NCBI GenBank assembly: GCA_019744975.1
Contig: JAIETP010000004.1
Span: forward strand, 124,001-188,000
Length of the DNA stretch: 64,000 nt
Source: Burkholderiales bacterium
GTDB lineage: Bacteria; Pseudomonadota; Gammaproteobacteria; Burkholderiales; SG8-41
Direction: 5' to 3'
Within the stretch, counting starts at the first letter, position 1, and every line of letters begins with the position of its first letter. Below, one piece after another: positions 25,834-34,759 of the stretch. Both the position numbers and the translations under genes were made by a program. The notes under the pieces are model-generated. The model was not told the DNA's origin, did no database searches, and saw only the letters and a list, made by a program, of their open reading frames with translations.

Positions 25834-26217
25834 ATGAACGACGATATCGGCAAACTGGTACTGCGCCTCACACTGGGCATCCTGATGCTGCTGCACGGCA
25901 TCGCCAAGATGCGTTACGGTGTCAGCGGCATCGAAGGCATGGTGGTGAGCCAGGGCCTGCCGGGATTTTTTGCCTACGGCGTGTTTGTCGGTGAAGTGTT
26001 CGCCCCCCTGCTGGTGATCCTCGGCTTCTATGCGCGCATCGGCGGACTGATCATAGCCTTCAACATGGTGGTGGCCATTGCGCTGGCGCACAGCTCGCAG
26101 TTGCTCAGCATCGGCAAACAAGGCGGCTGGGAACTGGAACTGCAGGGCTTTTTCCTGTTCACCGCGCTCGTTGTTGCGCTGATCGGGCCGGGAAAATTCG
26201 GCATCAACCGAAAATAA
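25834..26217 (+). CDS. DoxX family membrane protein
   Basis: A 127-residue four-helix membrane protein. The DoxX signature LRLTLGILMLLHGIAKM opens the protein, and the FVGEVFAPLLVILGFYARIGGL segment marks helices 2-3. DoxX relatives are linked to thiosulfate oxidation or to redox-stress complexes, but most members have no assigned role. A strong AAGGAG site precedes the start. The sulfatase gene follows 23 bp later, so they may be co-transcribed. Confidence 0.85.
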   Translation: MNDDIGKLVLRLTLGILMLLHGIAKMRYGVSGIEGMVVSQGLPGFFAYGVFVGEVFAPLLVILGFYARIGGLIIAFNMVVAIALAHSSQLLSIGKQGGWELELQGFFLFTALVVALIGPGKFGINRK

Positions 26218-26240
26218 GCCCGGGTTGACCAGGAGCCCGT

Positions 26241-27782
26241 ATGCAAAAAAAACGCCCCAACATCATCCTCATCACCTCGGATCAGCAACGCGCCGACTGC
26301 AACGGTTTTGAAAATCCGGAGGTGCGCACTCCCCACCTTGACCAACTGGCGCGGGATGGCACACGGTTCTCGGCCTGCATGACACCGAACCTGGTCTGCC
26401 AGCCGTCGCGGGCATCGATCCTGACCGGCATGCTGCCGCTGACCCACGGCGTGTGGGACAACGGCGTCGACCTCGAGCCGCGCATCGGCGAAAACGGATT
26501 TGCCGGTACGCTCGCCCGCAACGGCTACCACAGCGCCTTCATCGGCAAGGCGCATTTTTCCACCAAGGCCACCTTTGCGCCGACCGGTACACCTGAATGC
26601 AACAAAAGCCAGGCCAAATACGGCCCGGACTGGTACGGCCCGTACATGGGTTTTGAACATGTTGAACTCAGCGTCTTCGGCCACATGCACCGCACACGGC
26701 CGCTGGACCGCCCGGCGATGGGCCATTACGAACGCTGGTTCCTCAGCCGCGGCAAGGATGAAGAGGCAGTGAAACTGTGGGCCGCCAGCACGCGCCCGGA
26801 ACTCGGCACCGCGCAGACTTGGCATTCGGCGCTGCCGGTGGCCTGGCATAACAGTTCGTGGATCGGCGACCGCGCCATTGATCACCTGTCGCACCACGAC
26901 AAGACCAAACCGCTGGCGATGTGGGTGTCGTTCCCGGATCCGCATCATCCTTTCGACTGCCCGGAACCGTGGAGCCTGATGTACGACCCGAAAAGCCTGA
27001 CGCTGCCCAAACACCGCAAGCCCGATCTCGAACGGCGGCCGTGGTGGCACAAGGCTTCACTCGAAAGCACACCGCAGTTGAAAGATCCGGAGATGCTCAA
27101 GTTCCGCGCCGCGGGCTCGCGGGTGCCGCCGCAGACCGACGCCCAGCTCGCCGACATGACGGCGAACTACTACGGCATGATTTCGCTGATCGACCACAAC
27201 GTCGGCCGCATCCTCGAAGCACTCGACAAGCTCGGCCTGACGGAGGACACGCTGGTGTTCTACAGCACGGACCACGGCGACATGCTCGGCAATCACGGCC
27301 TGTACCTGAAAGGTCCGACGCCGTACGAAGACCTGATGCGGGTGACGATGATCGCGCGTGGGCCCGGCATCGCGGCGGGGAAAGTGATCAACGAACCGGT
27401 CGGCACACTGGACCTGGCCGCAACCTTTTATGACTATGCCGGCATCACGGCACCGCATGACATGCAGAGCCGCAGCCTCGCAAAGCTGCTCGCCGGAAAA
27501 TCTGAAACGCGTGACGCCGCCTACAGCGAATGGCATGTCCATCCATCGCGTTGCGGTGTCGCGCTGCAACTGCGGACGGTGCGCACCAGAACCCACAAGT
27601 GCACGTTTGAACTGGGCTCGGGCGCCGGTGAACTCTACGACCTCTACAACGATCCGGGTGAAATGGACAACCTGTTCAATGATCCGGGCCGGGCAAAAAT
27701 CCGGAAAGAACTGCATGACATGATGCGCGCGCGGCCGGGCAAAATCCGCGACGACCTGGCGGAGCCCGTCGGCATGGCATGA
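26241..27782 (+). CDS. Type I sulfatase/phosphonate monoester hydrolase-like enzyme
   Basis: A 513-residue alkaline-phosphatase-superfamily hydrolase. The formylglycine motif is CQPSR with Cys53, followed by ASILTG as in active sulfatases. Metal residues come from ILITSDQQ (Asp14) and STDHGDMLGNHG. There is no signal peptide, so it is probably cytoplasmic like choline sulfatases and phosphonate monoester hydrolases. It requires conversion of Cys53 to formylglycine; no maturase gene is in the window. The substrate is unknown. AGGAG precedes the start. Confidence 0.88.
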   Translation: MQKKRPNIILITSDQQRADCNGFENPEVRTPHLDQLARDGTRFSACMTPNLVCQPSRASILTGMLPLTHGVWDNGVDLEPRIGENGFAGTLARNGYHSAFIGKAHFSTKATFAPTGTPECNKSQAKYGPDWYGPYMGFEHVELSVFGHMHRTRPLDRPAMGHYERWFLSRGKDEEAVKLWAASTRPELGTAQTWHSALPVAWHNSSWIGDRAIDHLSHHDKTKPLAMWVSFPDPHHPFDCPEPWSLMYDPKSLTLPKHRKPDLERRPWWHKASLESTPQLKDPEMLKFRAAGSRVPPQTDAQLADMTANYYGMISLIDHNVGRILEALDKLGLTEDTLVFYSTDHGDMLGNHGLYLKGPTPYEDLMRVTMIARGPGIAAGKVINEPVGTLDLAATFYDYAGITAPHDMQSRSLAKLLAGKSETRDAAYSEWHVHPSRCGVALQLRTVRTRTHKCTFELGSGAGELYDLYNDPGEMDNLFNDPGRAKIRKELHDMMRARPGKIRDDLAEPVGMA

Positions 27783-27885
27783 TCATGCGCATTTCACCAC
27801 ATCACCGTCGGCGAGCCACCCGCACCCTATAACGCGGGATCCCGCCGAACCACCAATGTGTCGTTAATCCCGAGGAGGAACGTCG

Positions 27886-28854
27886 ATGCGTACCATTTCA
27901 GCTTTGATGCTGCTGGCTTTTTCCCAGATCTCTTTTGTCCAGACCTGCCTTGCGCAGGCCTGGCCGACACGGCCGATTCGCGTGCTGGTCGGATTCGCGC
28001 CGGGCGGCACCACTGATGTGTCGGCGCGCTTCACCAGTGACATCGTGTCGAAGGAACTGGGCCAGTCGGTGATCATTGAGAACCGGCCGGGCGGTGCCGG
28101 CAGCATCGCGCTGGAAGCGCTGGTGCGCGGCCCCCGCGACGGCTACACCATCGTCATCGGCTCCGATTCATCCTTTTACCAGCCGGTGCTGACCCCTGCG
28201 CTGGCCTACCGTCCGGAAAAAGACCTGCTGCCGATCACCATACTCACCTACCAACCCATTGTCATTGCCGTGCATCCGGCGCCCGGCTGGAAGTCGGTCT
28301 CCGATCTGATCAAGGCCGCAAAGGCGCGGCCGGGCCAGATCGCCTACGGACTGTCTTCCGCCACCGGCACACAGGCCGTGGCTGCAGGCATCTTTTTCAA
28401 AATGGCCGGCGTCAAAATGATCGGGGTACCCTACAAGGGCGGCGGACAGGCGGTGGTGGACCTGGTCAGCGGCCAGGTTCCGGTGGCGGTGCTGGGTTCG
28501 GCGCCGCTGATGCCGCAGGTGAACGCTGGCCGGGTCAAACTGCTTGCCGTCACCTCAAAAACCCGGGCCAAGGCGCTGCCCGATGTACCTGCCCTGGCGG
28601 AACTCGGTTACCCCGACATGGATATCGCGCAATGGTTTGGCGCGGTTGCGCCGGCGGGCACGCCGAATGAAATCGTCGCGCGCCTGTCGGCCGCATACAA
28701 CAAGGCACTGTCCGATCCCAAAATGGTGCAGCGCCTGTTTGATGCTGGGCTGGAGACGGTGGGCGGCACACCGGAGAACATGGGCAAACGCATGGCCGCC
28801 GAAACCCTGATCTGGTCAAAAGCCGCCAAAGAGGCTGGACTCGGTAAAAATTAG
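27886..28854 (+). CDS. Bug/TctC-family receptor 5
   Basis: A 322-residue receptor with a signal peptide (VQTCLAQA, about residue 25) and mature start WPTRPIRVLVGFAPGGTTDVSAR. GAGGAGGAA precedes the ATG. It follows the sulfatase by about 100 bp. Its stop codon overlaps the stop of a minus-strand remnant of another receptor gene (28851-28919). Confidence 0.9.
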   Translation: MRTISALMLLAFSQISFVQTCLAQAWPTRPIRVLVGFAPGGTTDVSARFTSDIVSKELGQSVIIENRPGGAGSIALEALVRGPRDGYTIVIGSDSSFYQPVLTPALAYRPEKDLLPITILTYQPIVIAVHPAPGWKSVSDLIKAAKARPGQIAYGLSSATGTQAVAAGIFFKMAGVKMIGVPYKGGGQAVVDLVSGQVPVAVLGSAPLMPQVNAGRVKLLAVTSKTRAKALPDVPALAELGYPDMDIAQWFGAVAPAGTPNEIVARLSAAYNKALSDPKMVQRLFDAGLETVGGTPENMGKRMAAETLIWSKAAKEAGLGKN

Positions 28855-28919
28855 TTTTTTACCGGCTCGATACCCGCCGCCTTGATCACGGCGGCCCATT
28901 TCGCCAGCCCGGCGCGCAT
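28851..28919 (-). pseudogene. 3'-end remnant of a Bug/TctC receptor gene
   Basis: The last 22 codons of this minus-strand frame read RAGLAKWAAVIKAAGIEPVK followed by Asn and TAA, the usual Bug C-terminus (compare the RAEIAKWAGVIRAAGIKPQ ending of the gene at 31549). Nothing upstream continues the homology; the uppP 3' end begins 14 bp away. A rearrangement therefore removed most of a receptor gene and left its tail. Confidence 0.75.
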
Positions 28920-28933
28920 TGGCAAAGCAGCGC

Positions 28934-29731
28934 TCAGGCGTACAGTACAAACAGCACCGCGCCCAGCAGCAGGCGGTAGATCACGAAAGGCAGCATGCCG
29001 ATGCGTTCGATCAGCCCGAGAAATAGGCGGATGCAGAGATAGGCGGCCAGTCCCGAGGCGACGCAGCCGAGCAGCAGTGCATTCCAGTCCACTGCCGCAT
29101 CTGTCGTCACCAGTTCGAAGACCTGCAGGCCGCCGGCGAGGGTAATCACCGGAATCGACAGCAGGAAGGAAAACCGCGCGGCGGCCGTGCGCGACAGGCC
29201 CAGCATCATCGCCGCAGTCATGGTGATGCCGGAGCGCGAGGTGCCGGGAACCAGCGCCAGCGCCTGCGCGATACCGATCACCAGCACATCCCGCCAGCCG
29301 ATGGAATGCTCGTCGCGCATGCCGCGACCTTTCGCATCGGCCCACCACAGCAGCAATGCAAAACCGATGGTTGCGCCTGCGATCACCAATGGCGCACGGA
29401 AGCTTGTCGCCACCGCGTCCTTCAGCAGCAGTCCGGCGAGACCGACCGGCACCGTGGCCCACAGCACCGCCCAGGCCAGACCGCTCTGCCCGGTCGACCG
29501 CCGTATAGCCAGCGAACGGCCGAAATCCCGCAGCAGTACTGCGAGATCGCACCGAAAAAAAGCCACCACCGCGACCAGGCTGCCGACATGCACCGCGACA
29601 TCGAAAGCCAGCCCCTGATCGACCCAGCCCTCGAGCAGCGACAGCAGGATCAGGTGCGCCGAACTGGAAATCGGCAGGAACTCGGTGAAGCCCTGCACCG
29701 CGGCCAGGGCGAGTATCTGCAGCCACTCCAT
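28934..29731 (-). CDS. uppP: Undecaprenyl-diphosphatase UppP (BacA)
   Basis: A 265-residue polytopic membrane enzyme that dephosphorylates undecaprenyl diphosphate to recycle the lipid carrier for peptidoglycan, giving bacitracin tolerance. Both catalytic motifs are intact: E17FLPISSSAH26 and PGTSRSG (162-168). The length is normal. A CorC/HlyC-type gene lies just upstream on the same strand. Its 3' end abuts a receptor-gene remnant. Confidence 0.95.
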   Translation of the reverse strand: MEWLQILALAAVQGFTEFLPISSSAHLILLSLLEGWVDQGLAFDVAVHVGSLVAVVAFFRCDLAVLLRDFGRSLAIRRSTGQSGLAWAVLWATVPVGLAGLLLKDAVATSFRAPLVIAGATIGFALLLWWADAKGRGMRDEHSIGWRDVLVIGIAQALALVPGTSRSGITMTAAMMLGLSRTAAARFSFLLSIPVITLAGGLQVFELVTTDAAVDWNALLLGCVASGLAAYLCIRLFLGLIERIGMLPFVIYRLLLGAVLFVLYA

Positions 29732-29797
29732 CAGCGACGATCCCGCGGTGCACTCATGCCGGAAACCGGGGCCGGCCGCGCCTGCAGCAAGGGGGGG

Positions 29798-31147
29798 TCA
29801 GTCATTCTGCTGCGTCGCCGCTTCCCCGCCTTGGGCGCCGCCATCAGCCGCAGCAGGATCGGACACGATCTGTGCGCGGCTCGCCAGCACCTTGTCGACG
29901 CGTTTGCCGTCAAGGTCGACGACTTCCAGCCGCCAGTTTTCGAGGGTCGCGATATCACCGGTATGCGGCACCCGCCCGAGCAGCCACATCATCAGCCCGC
30001 TCAGCGTGTGGTAACGGCCGCGCTCTTCTTCCGGCGTGCTCCTCAGTTCAAGCTTGTCCTTGAATTCCGGGATCGGAATCAGGCCGTCGAGCAGCCACGA
30101 ACCATCCTCGCGCTGCACCGCCCAGGCATCTTCCTGGTTGCGCGGATTGAACTCGCCGGTCACCGCCTCCAGCACGTCCTGCAGCGTGACCAGTCCCTGC
30201 ACCTCACCGTATTCGTCGACCACCAGCACCATCTGGGTGCCGGAAGCGCGGAAGTGGCGCAGCAGTTCCATGCCGTTCAGCGTCTCCGGCACAAATACCG
30301 CCGGCAATAGCATCGCGGTCAGTTCGGCAGAGCCGCCCTTGAGCGTCTGGTTCAGCAGCTGTTTTGCATTGACGATGCCCAGCACGCTGTGCAGGCCGCC
30401 GCGGCACACCGGGAACCTCGAATGTTCGGATTCGGTCACCCGGTCCAGCATCTGCTGATGTGAATCGGCCACGTCGAGATAGGTGATTTCCGAACGCGGG
30501 ATCATCAGCGACGCGATCTGGCGGTCGTCCAGCCGGAACACGTTGCGCACCATGTCGTGCTCGTGCCGCTCGATCACACCGGCCTCGGACCCTTCTTCGA
30601 GCATTGCGTGTATTTCTTCCTCGGTAACGCTCTGCCCCGGCCGCTCGCGCTGCCCCAGCAGGCGCAGCAGCGTCTCGGTGGAAATCGTCAGCAGGCGGAC
30701 AAAGGGACGGGTGATCAGGGACAGCAACTGCATCGGCCGCGACACGAGGCGCGCGATGCCTTCCGGATTCATCTGCCCGACCCGCTTCGGCACCAGTTCA
30801 CCGATCACGATCGACACATAGGTGATGACCACGACCACCAGCGCCGTGGAAAGGATGCTGCTCACATCCTGTACCATCCCCAGGCTCTGCAGCCACACCG
30901 CAAAGGGGTCCGCGAGGACCGCCTCGCCGACGATGCCGCTGAGAATGCCGATCGAGGTGATGCCGATCTGTACGGTGGACAGAAAGCGGGTCGGCTCGTC
31001 GTGCAACTTGAGCGCCGCCAGCGAGGCGCCGTCACCCTCTTCCGCGAGCCGGGACAGGCGGGAGCGGCGGGCGGTCACCAGGGCGATTTCCGACATCGCG
31101 AAAATGCCGTTGAGCAGAATGAGTGCAACCAGAAAAAGGACTTCCAT
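29798..31147 (-). CDS. CorC/HlyC (CNNM) family transporter with CBS domains
   Basis: A 449-residue membrane protein. The N-terminal DUF21/CNNM domain (about 1-190, three to four helices from MEVLFLVALILLNG) is followed by a CBS pair (about 205-330, including MIPRSEITYLD and FPVCRG) and a C-terminal CorC/HlyC domain ending in LEVVDLDGKRVDKVL. Relatives carry Mg/Co or act as ion-transport regulators rather than hemolysins. The start at 31147 has AGGAGA upstream; the longer frame lacks similarity. Confidence 0.9.
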   Translation of the reverse strand: MEVLFLVALILLNGIFAMSEIALVTARRSRLSRLAEEGDGASLAALKLHDEPTRFLSTVQIGITSIGILSGIVGEAVLADPFAVWLQSLGMVQDVSSILSTALVVVVITYVSIVIGELVPKRVGQMNPEGIARLVSRPMQLLSLITRPFVRLLTISTETLLRLLGQRERPGQSVTEEEIHAMLEEGSEAGVIERHEHDMVRNVFRLDDRQIASLMIPRSEITYLDVADSHQQMLDRVTESEHSRFPVCRGGLHSVLGIVNAKQLLNQTLKGGSAELTAMLLPAVFVPETLNGMELLRHFRASGTQMVLVVDEYGEVQGLVTLQDVLEAVTGEFNPRNQEDAWAVQREDGSWLLDGLIPIPEFKDKLELRSTPEEERGRYHTLSGLMMWLLGRVPHTGDIATLENWRLEVVDLDGKRVDKVLASRAQIVSDPAAADGGAQGGEAATQQND

Positions 31148-31548
31148 GGTATCTCCTGAGGCCGCGGACAATCGCGGCCGGTTCAATGGGCGTATGCGGG
31201 CTGCTCGTTCAGCGCGCCGTCTAACAAATGCACGGACTGCGTGACCGGAAACGCCGGCGGGCGGCGGCAGTTGCCTCCGCCAAGGGGAGTTTTGCGGTAT
31301 CCGGGCGGATCCGCGGAGGAATCGGTTCGGGTTCGGGAACTGCTTTTGTGGCGCATCCTGTTGCGTCTACACATGCCGCGGGACCGGGATCCCGCACTCC
31401 TTTCGTTTTGTCCTGCAAGCGTGACAATTATCCCTTAAACTGTCGGAGATTTGCCGCTGGAGCGGCAGGACGTGCGCATTGCGCAAGGTTCATGCAAGCC
31501 AATGGCGCAAAAAACCGCGAAAAAGCGTCAAAACCGCGTCCTGGAGCA
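31148..31548. other. Intergenic region, about 400 bp
   Basis: It lies between the end of Bug receptor 6 and the start of the CorC-like gene, both leftward. I see no gene, tRNA or strong hairpin. It presumably contains the promoter of the CorC-like gene. Confidence 0.5.
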
Positions 31549-32535
31549 TCAGTTTTCCTGCGGTTTGATGCCGGCCGCCCGGATCACCCCTGCCCATTTG
31601 GCGATTTCCGCGCGCACACGGTCACCCAGTTCGCCGGGCGTCGACGGCGCAATCTCCGCGCCCTGCGCCAGGAAACGTTCGCGCAGCTCGCGCTGGCTGA
31701 ACATCGCGGTGATTTCCGTACTTAGTTTGTTGACCACCACGCCGGAAGTCTGCGCCGGCGCAAACATCGCGAACCAGCCCACGGCTTCGTAATCCGCGAT
31801 ACCCGCCTCCTGCATGGTCGGCACCTGCGGTGCGGCAATCGCGCGTTTGACGCTGGTCACCGCCAGCGCCCGCACCCGTGCCGAGCGCATGTGCAGATGC
31901 GCGGTCGTCAGACTGCCGAACATGATCGACACCTGCCCGCCGACCAGTTCGAAAACCGCCGGCGAACCGCCCTTGTAAGGTACATGGGTCAAAAACAGTC
32001 CGGCGCGCTGGGCGAACAGAACGGCTGCAAGGTGGGCCGAGGTGCCGATACCCGACGATGCGTAATCGAGTTCATGCGGCCGCCGCTTCGCGAACTCAAT
32101 CAACTCGCGCACCGAGCGCACCGGCAGCGAGGGATGCACGATCAGTACGCTGGGCACCGTAGCCACCATCGCCACCGGCGCGAAGTCACGCAGCGTGTCA
32201 TACGGGATTCGCGTCCACAACGAGGGATTGGTGACATGCGAGGTGTAGGCCATCAGCAGCGTATAACCGTCGGGGACAGCCTTGGCCACCATTTCGGAAC
32301 CGATCAGACCGCCGGCGCCGGGCCTGTTGTCGATGATGACCTGCTGACCCCAGGCTTCGGTGAAACCCTGACCAAGCGCGCGCGCGAACACGTCGGTGGC
32401 GCCACCGGCGCTGACCGGCACGACGATACGCACCGTCCGGTTCGGGTAATTCTGCGCAGCGGCATGTGGCGCAATGATGCTTGCGGCAAACGCATACAAC
32501 AGCAGCACGGCGGTTATAGACACAGTGTTTCCCAT
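31549..32535 (-). CDS. Bug/TctC-family receptor 6
   Basis: A receptor of about 328 residues. Signal peptide MGNTVSITAVLLLYAFAAS... is cut near APHAAAQ, then NYPNRTVRIVVPVSAGGATD. The start is uncertain: the ATG at 32535 gives a normal signal peptide but has no clear ribosome site, and the frame extends to 32589. The protein ends in AKWAGVIRAAGIKP, the standard family end. It stands alone. Confidence 0.88.
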   Translation of the reverse strand: MGNTVSITAVLLLYAFAASIIAPHAAAQNYPNRTVRIVVPVSAGGATDVFARALGQGFTEAWGQQVIIDNRPGAGGLIGSEMVAKAVPDGYTLLMAYTSHVTNPSLWTRIPYDTLRDFAPVAMVATVPSVLIVHPSLPVRSVRELIEFAKRRPHELDYASSGIGTSAHLAAVLFAQRAGLFLTHVPYKGGSPAVFELVGGQVSIMFGSLTTAHLHMRSARVRALAVTSVKRAIAAPQVPTMQEAGIADYEAVGWFAMFAPAQTSGVVVNKLSTEITAMFSQRELRERFLAQGAEIAPSTPGELGDRVRAEIAKWAGVIRAAGIKPQEN

Positions 32536-32647
32536 GGAAACATTGTAATCCGCAGGAGCAACGAATCGTGGCAAAGAATCGCGGTACAATCGCCTGCATC
32601 ACACCAGCAGCAATTCCACTTCATTTCCACCTTGCCTTCAATTTGTC

Positions 32648-32902
32648 ATGTCCATGAACACACCAAAGCTGTTTGACGACGAACTCCACGATGCAATGCA
32701 GCAACTCTATGACGAAACCATCGAAGCGATGCAACTCGCCAAGGTGAGTCCGGATCTTGACGATTTGTCGGCGACTTTTGCCGTGGCCCTGCTCAAACTC
32801 GGGCTGGCCACCGGTTTTGTCGAGCAGCGGCATCCCGGGTTTGCGAAAGAGGTTGAGGAAAAACGCCAGCGCGTGATCGCCGCGCTGACCCAGAAACACT
32901 GA
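32648..32902 (+). CDS. Small uncharacterised acidic protein upstream of cysteine desulfurase
   Basis: An 84-residue protein, probably two or three helices, with no signal peptide or known motif. I do not recognise the family. It is plausible because it is helical, in frame without rare codons and only 19 bp before the desulfurase gene in the same direction. No good ribosome site precedes either start candidate (32648 or 32654). Confidence 0.5.
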   Translation: MSMNTPKLFDDELHDAMQQLYDETIEAMQLAKVSPDLDDLSATFAVALLKLGLATGFVEQRHPGFAKEVEEKRQRVIAALTQKH

Positions 32903-32921
32903 GGTCATCGCACCAAGCCAT

Positions 32922-34079
32922 ATGATCAAAACCCCGATTTACCTCGACAATTCCGCGACTACCCCGCTTGATCCGCACGTGGTCGAGGCCATGCTGCCCT
33001 GGCTCACCGAACAGTTTGGCAATCCGGCGAGCAGTTCGCATGTCTACGGTCATGCCGCCGCCCGTGCCGTTGAAGCTGCACGCGACGAAGTGGCCAAACT
33101 GGTCAACGCCGACCCCCGGGACATCGTTTGGACCTCGGGCGCCACCGAATCCAACAACCTCGCGATCAAGGGCGCAGCACTGGCGGCACAAAAACGCGGC
33201 AGACACCTGGTCACCGTGCAAACTGAACACAAGGCCGTGCTCGATACCATGCAGTGGTTGGAGAAAGAGGGTTTCACAGTCACCAGTCTCGCGCCGCAGA
33301 AAAACGGCCTGCTGGATATCGAAACTTTCCGCGCCGCGTTGCGTCCGGACACCACCCTCGCCTCGGTGATGCTGGTCAACAATGAAATCGGCGTGATCCA
33401 GGACATCGCTGCCCTCGGCGCAATCTGCCGTGAACGCGGCGTGCTGTTCCATGTCGATGCCGCGCAGGCCACCGGCAAAGTGGCGATAAACCTTGCGCAA
33501 CTGCCGGTCGATCTGATGTCGCTGACCGCGCACAAGACTTACGGCCCCAAGGGCATCGGTGCACTGTACGTGCGCCGTTCGCCACAGGTGCGCGTTGAAT
33601 CGCAGATGCACGGCGGCGGCCATGAACGCGGCCTGCGTTCGGGCACGCTGGCCACGCACCAGATTGTCGGCATGGGCACGGCCTTCCGCATCGCCGGTGA
33701 ACTGATGGCGACCGAGGTGCCGCAGCTGCGCGCGCTGCGCGACCGATTCTGGAACCAGATCAAGGATTTGCCCGGCGTGTTGCTTAACGGCGACTTTGAG
33801 CAGCGTATCGCCAACAACCTGAACATCAGCCTCGATATTCCGAATTGTGATTCGCTGGTCACCACGCTGAGCGACATTGCGGTGTCATCGACTTCAGCCT
33901 GTTCCACCGGCGGCGTATCGCATGTGCTGCAGGCGCTGGGTACGGACGCGGCAATGGCCGGCAATTCAATCCGCATCACCGTCGGTCGTTTCAATACCGT
34001 GGAGGAAATCGACTGGGCCGCGGATTACCTGCGCCGCAAGATCGAGGACTGTCGCGCGGGGCGTTTGCGCGCAGCCTGA
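32922..34079 (+). CDS. Cysteine desulfurase (NifS/IscS family)
   Basis: A 385-residue PLP enzyme converting cysteine to alanine and enzyme-bound persulfide. Key residues are all present: His103 (TEHK), Asp179 and Gln182 (HVDAAQ), PLP Lys205 ([11 protein letters not shown]) and the persulfide Cys327 in [10 protein letters not shown]. The loop around Cys327 marks the IscS/NifS group. No iscU/iscA genes adjoin, so this is a stand-alone copy, perhaps for tRNA thiolation or a molybdoenzyme sulfuration pathway. Its TGA is immediately followed by an AT-rich motif copy. Confidence 0.93.
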   Translation: MIKTPIYLDNSATTPLDPHVVEAMLPWLTEQFGNPASSSHVYGHAAARAVEAARDEVAKLVNADPRDIVWTSGATESNNLAIKGAALAAQKRGRHLVTVQTEHKAVLDTMQWLEKEGFTVTSLAPQKNGLLDIETFRAALRPDTTLASVMLVNNEIGVIQDIAALGAICRERGVLFHVDAAQATGKVAINLAQLPVDLMSLTAHKTYGPKGIGALYVRRSPQVRVESQMHGGGHERGLRSGTLATHQIVGMGTAFRIAGELMATEVPQLRALRDRFWNQIKDLPGVLLNGDFEQRIANNLNISLDIPNCDSLVTTLSDIAVSSTSACSTGGVSHVLQALGTDAAMAGNSIRITVGRFNTVEEIDWAADYLRRKIEDCRAGRLRAA

Positions 34080-34080
34080 A

Positions 34081-34105
34081 ATTATCAATAAAAACAATAA
34101 CTTAT
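34081..34105 (-). repeat. Dispersed AT-rich motif (copy 5)
   Basis: It starts one base after the desulfurase stop codon. The minus strand reads TAAGTTATTGTTTTTATTGA, so in mRNA sense it begins ATTATCAATAAAAACAATAA. Confidence 0.7.
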
Positions 34106-34121
34106 CGTTTACTCAACCCGG

Positions 34122-34664
34122 TCATTGTGACGGTGTGCGCAAGGCCTCCTGCAGGTTGAGAAAACTGTGGTCGCAGAAACCCGGCTCGGCTGAAGCCTGC
34201 AGTTCCTCGTAAACCGCATCCGGATCGCGCAACACCCGCGCATCAAAGTGGCGCGCATTCACCGAGCCATAGTTGATGCAGTTGCCCTGCGCATCGCGCT
34301 CGAGACAAGCGTAGATTGTCGTCACCACGAACATGCTGCCGCTGCGTTCGATGTAATGCAGATATTTTTTCCCGCGCACCAGCTGCGCATCCCTCGCGCC
34401 GGCGCGCCTGGTATCAATCGAGCGTACGTTGTTGTCGCTTCCCCGCTGGTAATGCGTCAGGGAATCCGAGCGCCCTTCGACCAGCAGCCTGTCGCCGGTT
34501 GCCGGATCGATTTCATACTGCCTGTAGAACGCGCAATGCACGAAGGGGCTGCGCGCGATGGAGTCGAACTGGGTGGTGCCCTGCGCCGCTGCCGGTGCAA
34601 TCGCACCCGCTGCCAGCCACAGCAGGGCACAGCGCCATACTCCGGTTGTCGTGACGGACCTCAT
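34122..34664 (-). CDS. Uncharacterised secreted protein
   Basis: About 180 residues with a clear signal peptide (about 1-28, ending APAAAQG). The mature part is rich in aromatic and charged residues and has four Cys that could form disulfides. I do not recognise the family. The ATG at 34664 or the GTG just before it could be the start. It is convergent with the cysteine desulfurase gene and divergent from the dehydratase genes. Confidence 0.6.
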   Translation of the reverse strand: MRSVTTTGVWRCALLWLAAGAIAPAAAQGTTQFDSIARSPFVHCAFYRQYEIDPATGDRLLVEGRSDSLTHYQRGSDNNVRSIDTRRAGARDAQLVRGKKYLHYIERSGSMFVVTTIYACLERDAQGNCINYGSVNARHFDARVLRDPDAVYEELQASAEPGFCDHSFLNLQEALRTPSQ

Positions 34665-34759
34665 CACGAATCAGTGTGCACCCGTGCTCTGTGGCTGTCC
34701 ATCGCCTTGACAGCACGACGCGGGAAACATAGCCTCGGACAGTCTTTTCCGGAGTCCCG

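Noticed and set aside
28920-29753. Long minus-strand frame alternative to uppP
   Set aside because: Only its last 22 codons (28851-28919) have family similarity. The rest is an out-of-frame shadow of uppP.
28851-31548. tRNA or other RNA genes
   Set aside because: Looking for T-loop sequences and cloverleaf pairing here and in the other gaps gave no candidate.
31228-31725. 165-codon plus-strand frame over the gap beside the CorC-like gene
   Set aside because: It runs into the antisense of Bug receptor 6 and has no coding features of its own.
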